From Streptomyces sp. NBC_01353 (GTDB lineage Bacteria > Actinomycetota > Actinomycetes > Streptomycetales > Streptomycetaceae), in the NCBI RefSeq assembly GCF_036237275.1, contig NZ_CP108352.1, positions 2,170,001 through 2,234,000 on the forward strand: a stretch of DNA of 64,000 nucleotides. The letters run 5' to 3'. The notes under the pieces were generated by a model. It saw nothing but the letters and a program-made list of their open reading frames with translations, made no database searches and was not told the DNA's origin. Every line of letters starts with the position of its first letter. The first letter of the stretch is position 1. The position numbers and the translations under genes are program-made. This document shows, in pieces, positions 60,452-64,000 of the stretch.

Positions 60452-63400
60452 CTAGCACGTCGAGCCCCTGCCACTCAGGGAGTTGATCGCAGTACACGAG
60501 AATGTATTGACGATGTCTCCCTGGGGTCCATACGTGGTGATCCCCACCTGAACGGTCGTGGGAACGGCCGAACGCGGGTCTCCGTAGATGGGAACGACCG
60601 ACATGAACAGTTTGTTGCTACCGGTCAAGTGCGTCCAGCCGTAGCGCTCTACCTTGCTGGCCATCCTTCGGTTTGCACTTCCGTACATGGCCACCAGGTT
60701 TCGGACATCCTGGCCAGTTCCCCCGCCCCAATAACCTATCAGGTGGCCGGCCTGAGCCTCTCCGCCCGCTGCCCGTATTTGATTCATTCCGTCCGGATCA
60801 ACGGACGGGTCGCATGTGGGGCACGTGGGCAGCCCGCCCGCCCCGGTGCGCGACCTTCGGTCGGACTGGTCGAGGAACGCCCAGGCGCCGGTCGCCCTGC
60901 AGCCCTTGTTCCCCTGGTGATCCGTGTACTCCTCGAGGCCCCCGTAGACCCGTCCTCCGTCGATCAGAGGCAGGGTGTTGCACTGGGGGTTGTTGGTGTC
61001 GGTGGTCCGCGGCGCAGGCCTGGGCTGGGGGTTCGGCGACGGCTGGGGGGTGGGACCCGGGCGCGGTTGGTTGTCGGACGAATCGCTGGAATCGACGTCG
61101 TCCGCGGACGGCATCAGCATGCTGCCCAGGGCCGCCCCCGCGTCCGCCAGACTCTGCTGGCCCTGCGGAGTCGACGCGGCAGCGGCGGTGGCGAAGGCCC
61201 CCGCCAGCGCCCAATAGACGACCGGAATCCCGAACCAGACGAGATGACCGTCCAGTTCGACGCCGCTCACCGGGTTGCCGCCGGTGAAGGCGTAGCGGTT
61301 GCTGGTGTACGGGTCCGCACCCAGGCTCATGTCGTCGAGGGCGCCGTTGTACATGTCCCGGGTGGTGAAGCGGTTGAGGCCCGGGCTGTAGTCGCGGAAG
61401 CCCATGTCGTACGTGCCGGACTGGGCGTCCCAGCGCTTGGCGTTGAAGCGGTAGGGGTTGTACTCCTCCTTGTCCGGCTGGCCGGCCTCGGGCTTGTCGA
61501 TGCCGGTGAACTCGGTGGCGTCGTTGTTGCCGTAGGCGGTGTAGCCGTAGGTGGCCTTGGTGTCGCCGTTCTTGTCGGTCAGGGTCTCGACGTCGGTGTG
61601 GCTGTTGTAGCCGTAGTAGCCGTCCTCGGTCGTCCCGTCGGTGTTGTGCTTGCTCTGCGACAGGCGCTCGCCCCAGGGGCTGTACTGGAACGACTTGGTC
61701 AGCGCGCCGGCGACCTTCTCGTCGAGGACCTCGCCGGACAGGCCCAGGTACTCGAAGTCGGTGGTCTTGCCGTCCGCCGTCTTCGACGCGGTGCGGTCCA
61801 GCGGGTCGAACGTGTACGTCGTCGACTTCATCGCGCCGCCGGCGTCCATCTTCTGGGACTCCACGACGTGGTCGAAACCGTCGTACACGCTCCGCTCGAT
61901 GACCTTGCCGCCGGAGATGACCGACTGCTGGCGCCCGAACGGGTCGTAGGTGTAGTTGGCGGCGACGCCCGACGACGTCGCGGTCAGCAGCCTGTTCCGG
62001 TCGTACTGGAACGTGGTTCCGGCGCCCTTGACGGTCTGGCTGATGACGTTGGCGTTGTCGTCGTGGATGTACGTCTCCGTGCCGGCGCCGTTGCCCGTCT
62101 TGACCGACTTGGTGAGCCGGTCGGCCGGGTCGTAGGTGAAGTCGGTCGTGGAGTCGAGGTACGCCGAGCGGTTGTCGGCGTTCATCTTCTTCGCGACGTC
62201 CTGCGCCTTGTTGCCGTTGGCGTCGTAGGCGTAGGTGTGGGAGGCGACCAGTGTGGTGCCGTCGGCCTTCTTCTCCGTCGTCGACTTCAGCGCGGCGTCG
62301 AGGAAGTAGGTGTAGTCGATGGTGTTGCCGTTGGCCTTGGTCTCCTTCAGCTTCTGACCGCGGTCCGTGTACGTGTACGAGGTGACCTTGGGGGTGCTGT
62401 CCGTCGCGGACTTGCCGACGGACACCGTCTTGACCTTCTCCCGCAGGTCGTAGGTGTACTTGGAGAACTGGCTGGGGTGGGCGACCGTCTCCGACTGCCC
62501 ATTGGCGTCGTACGTGTACGACGTCGCCTTCTTCTCCACGCCGGACAGCGACTCCGTCACCTTCCGGACCTGGTTGAGGTCGGTGTAGGCGATGGCGTAG
62601 GCGTCGACCTTCGCCCCGGACGACGTGTCGTCGATCGACGTCAGGTTGCCGTTGACGTCGTAGACGTAGGTGAAGGTCCGCTTCTCGGTGTCGGTCTCCG
62701 CGGAGTTGTCACGGACCAGCTTGACACCGTCCGCGACCACGACGCCGGAGCTGTTCTGCTCCAGCTTCACCTTGGTGTCCTCGCCCTGCTTGAGGGCGTA
62801 GTTGCCGAGGCTGACCCAGGTGCCGCTGCCGGCGTTCTGGTCCTTCGTGACCGCCGGTTCGGTGGTCGTGCCGTGCGAGAGCGTGTACTTCGCGGCCGTG
62901 GCGGCCCCGGTCACCTTCGGGTACCTCACGTACGCGGTGTACGTGCCGTCCTTCGGGATGTCGAGCGTCCACGTGAAGGTGTCCGTGCCCGTGCCGGCCG
63001 CGTGGGTGCGGTGGTCGTAGCCCTGCTGCCCGGTGATGTCCCCGGTGGCCCAGGTGCCCGTGGCGGAGGTGTGCTGGGTGTCGGAGTTGTCCACCAGGGC
63101 GACCGACTTGCCCACCGGAACACCGTCGTCGGAGCGGGACTTGACCTTTCCGTCGGGGTGGAACGACCACGTCATCGTGCGGTTGGAGGAGCCGCCCGCC
63201 GACGTCAGAGTCCTGACCGTCTGCTGGCCCACGTCGTTGTAGTCGTAGGTGGCGGAGATGTCCCACGGGTCCGTGGAGCTCTTCGTCCAGCCGTTGTCGA
63301 AGTAGGTGAACTCCGTGTCGTTGCGGACCGTCTGCCCCTCGGAGGGCGGCATCGAGGTCTTCGCGACCCGGCCCGCGGCGTCGTACACGGTCTCGGTGTA

Positions 63401-64000
63401 GACGTTGGGGTCGTTGTGGCGGGAGTCCGCCGGGTCGTACGGCTGGTACTGGCGCTTGGGCCGGTTCAGCGCGTCGTACTCGGTACGGGCGGTGAACGCC
63501 GTGGTCGTCCCCGCCTCGACGGCGCGCGGGGTGATCACCTTGGTGGTGTTGCCGACCTGGTCGTAGTCGTACCGGGTCGTGCGGTAGATGATCGGCGAGG
63601 TGCCGCTGCGCGGGACCTTGACCTCGGTCTGCTTGCCGCGCTCGTCGTAGCTGACGAGCGTCGTGTTGTTCTCGGCGTCCGTCGTGGAGACGACGAGGGA
63701 GTCCTTGTCGTAGGCCTTCCTGGTGGTCTTGCCGGCAGCGTCCGTGACCGTGGTGACCCGGTGGTTCAGGTCGTAGGCGGTCAGGGTGGTGTAGTCGGCC
63801 GTGTCGGCCGTGAGGTTCTTCTTCGGGTCGACGACCTTGGTCGTGTTGCCGACGTTGTCGTACTCGTAGCTGACCTTGTCCCCGTTCGCGTTGGTGACGG
63901 AGGTGAGCTGGTAGATCTCGTTGTAGTAGTTGGTCGTGACGAAGTCCGTCGCGTCCGCCGTGGTCAGCGTGCCCTTCGGCTCGGTCGTCGTCTTGAGGTT
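60452..64000 (-). CDS. RHS-repeat polymorphic toxin with DNA/RNA non-specific endonuclease tip, 5'-truncated
   Basis: At least 1182 aa, open to the right edge, so the secretion signal is off-window. Many YD repeats (for example YDALNRPKRQYQPYD, YTYDPFGRQQSV) span most of the length. At about residues 310-440 they are interrupted by a golvesin-type beta-sandwich module (FTWTLDIPKDGTYTAYVRYP). The RHS core is YDMGFRDYSPGLNRF to NRYAFTGGNPVSG. A short hydrophobic segment and a Pro-rich linker follow. The C-terminal ~150 residues carry QAGHLIGYWGGG and RNLVAMYGSANRRM, the H-containing core of DNA/RNA non-specific endonuclease toxins. It is likely to be a surface or secreted toxin used in contact competition. 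Confidence 0.9.
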   Translation of the reverse strand, partial: NLKTTTEPKGTLTTADATDFVTTNYYNEIYQLTSVTNANGDKVSYEYDNVGNTTKVVDPKKNLTADTADYTTLTAYDLNHRVTTVTDAAGKTTRKAYDKDSLVVSTTDAENNTTLVSYDERGKQTEVKVPRSGTSPIIYRTTRYDYDQVGNTTKVITPRAVEAGTTTAFTARTEYDALNRPKRQYQPYDPADSRHNDPNVYTETVYDAAGRVAKTSMPPSEGQTVRNDTEFTYFDNGWTKSSTDPWDISATYDYNDVGQQTVRTLTSAGGSSNRTMTWSFHPDGKVKSRSDDGVPVGKSVALVDNSDTQHTSATGTWATGDITGQQGYDHRTHAAGTGTDTFTWTLDIPKDGTYTAYVRYPKVTGAATAAKYTLSHGTTTEPAVTKDQNAGSGTWVSLGNYALKQGEDTKVKLEQNSSGVVVADGVKLVRDNSAETDTEKRTFTYVYDVNGNLTSIDDTSSGAKVDAYAIAYTDLNQVRKVTESLSGVEKKATSYTYDANGQSETVAHPSQFSKYTYDLREKVKTVSVGKSATDSTPKVTSYTYTDRGQKLKETKANGNTIDYTYFLDAALKSTTEKKADGTTLVASHTYAYDANGNKAQDVAKKMNADNRSAYLDSTTDFTYDPADRLTKSVKTGNGAGTETYIHDDNANVISQTVKGAGTTFQYDRNRLLTATSSGVAANYTYDPFGRQQSVISGGKVIERSVYDGFDHVVESQKMDAGGAMKSTTYTFDPLDRTASKTADGKTTDFEYLGLSGEVLDEKVAGALTKSFQYSPWGERLSQSKHNTDGTTEDGYYGYNSHTDVETLTDKNGDTKATYGYTAYGNNDATEFTGIDKPEAGQPDKEEYNPYRFNAKRWDAQSGTYDMGFRDYSPGLNRFTTRDMYNGALDDMSLGADPYTSNRYAFTGGNPVSGVELDGHLVWFGIPVVYWALAGAFATAAAASTPQGQQSLADAGAALGSMLMPSADDVDSSDSSDNQPRPGPTPQPSPNPQPRPAPRTTDTNNPQCNTLPLIDGGRVYGGLEEYTDHQGNKGCRATGAWAFLDQSDRRSRTGAGGLPTCPTCDPSVDPDGMNQIRAAGGEAQAGHLIGYWGGGTGQDVRNLVAMYGSANRRMASKVERYGWTHLTGSNKLFMSVVPIYGDPRSAVPTTVQVGITTYGPQGDIVNTFSCTAINSLSGRGSTC

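Overview
The window is high-GC actinomycete chromosome, almost certainly Streptomyces or a close relative. The evidence is strong C/G third-position bias, WXG100 secretion substrates, an MMPL transporter, a streptophobe-type membrane protein, a remnant of an AfsR/SARP regulator and a large modular PKS. It has a housekeeping left edge, a metal-acquisition operon, a ~36 kb natural-product gene cluster, and a polymorphic-toxin locus at each end.

Left part (1-11.4 kb). The 3' part of meaB is followed by a minus-strand polymorphic-toxin operon (4971 down to 976). It runs: two WXG100-like proteins, a 558-aa protein ending in an RNase A-like toxin domain, a putative immunity protein, an orphan RNase A-like fragment, and a CdiI-type immunity protein. 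Next come an OmpR-type two-component system, a streptophobe-family membrane protein and an MMPL exporter.

Metal operon (11.6-19.6 kb). Tightly overlapping minus-strand genes encode a lipoprotein binding protein, FecCD permease, ATPase, DUF364 protein, PduX-like GHMP kinase and a cysteine/threonine-synthase-fold PLP enzyme. An MFS exporter and a TetR regulator diverge from them. The shared promoter region holds a 21-bp Zur-like palindrome. I infer a zinc-responsive small metallophore system in which kinase and PLP enzyme make an amino-acid building block through an O-phospho-amino acid.

Natural-product cluster (about 20.3-58.8 kb, mostly one minus-strand operon). A flavin monooxygenase is followed, after a gap, by a Rieske oxygenase and four PKS proteins in an overlapping series: FT-A(Gly)-PCP-KS-DH-ACP-KS-AT, then DH-KR-ACP-KS-DH-ACP-KS-KR-ACP, then KS-DH-ACP-KS-AT, then DH-KR-ACP-AOS. 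An AlkC-family DNA glycosylase is inserted between the last two. A small unknown protein, an HDAC-family amidohydrolase, a type II thioesterase and a DHA2 exporter follow. An Sfp-type PPTase and two paralogous VOC proteins sit at the end. The line appears to start with N-formylglycine and to release its chain by condensation with an amino acid through an alpha-oxoamine synthase. It mixes AT-containing and AT-less modules. The AlkC homologue inside the PKS operon suggests that the product damages DNA by alkylation and that this is the self-resistance gene. I do not recognise a described cluster with this combination.

Right edge (58.8-64 kb). A regulatory gap with a 25-bp palindrome precedes remnants of two genes (AfsR-like and serine beta-lactamase-like) and a perfect 28-bp hairpin. 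A SUKH immunity gene and the 3' part of an RHS-repeat toxin with a DNA/RNA non-specific endonuclease tip complete the window.

No tRNA, rRNA, CRISPR array or intact mobile element was recognised. No discrete trans-acting AT gene lies within the window.
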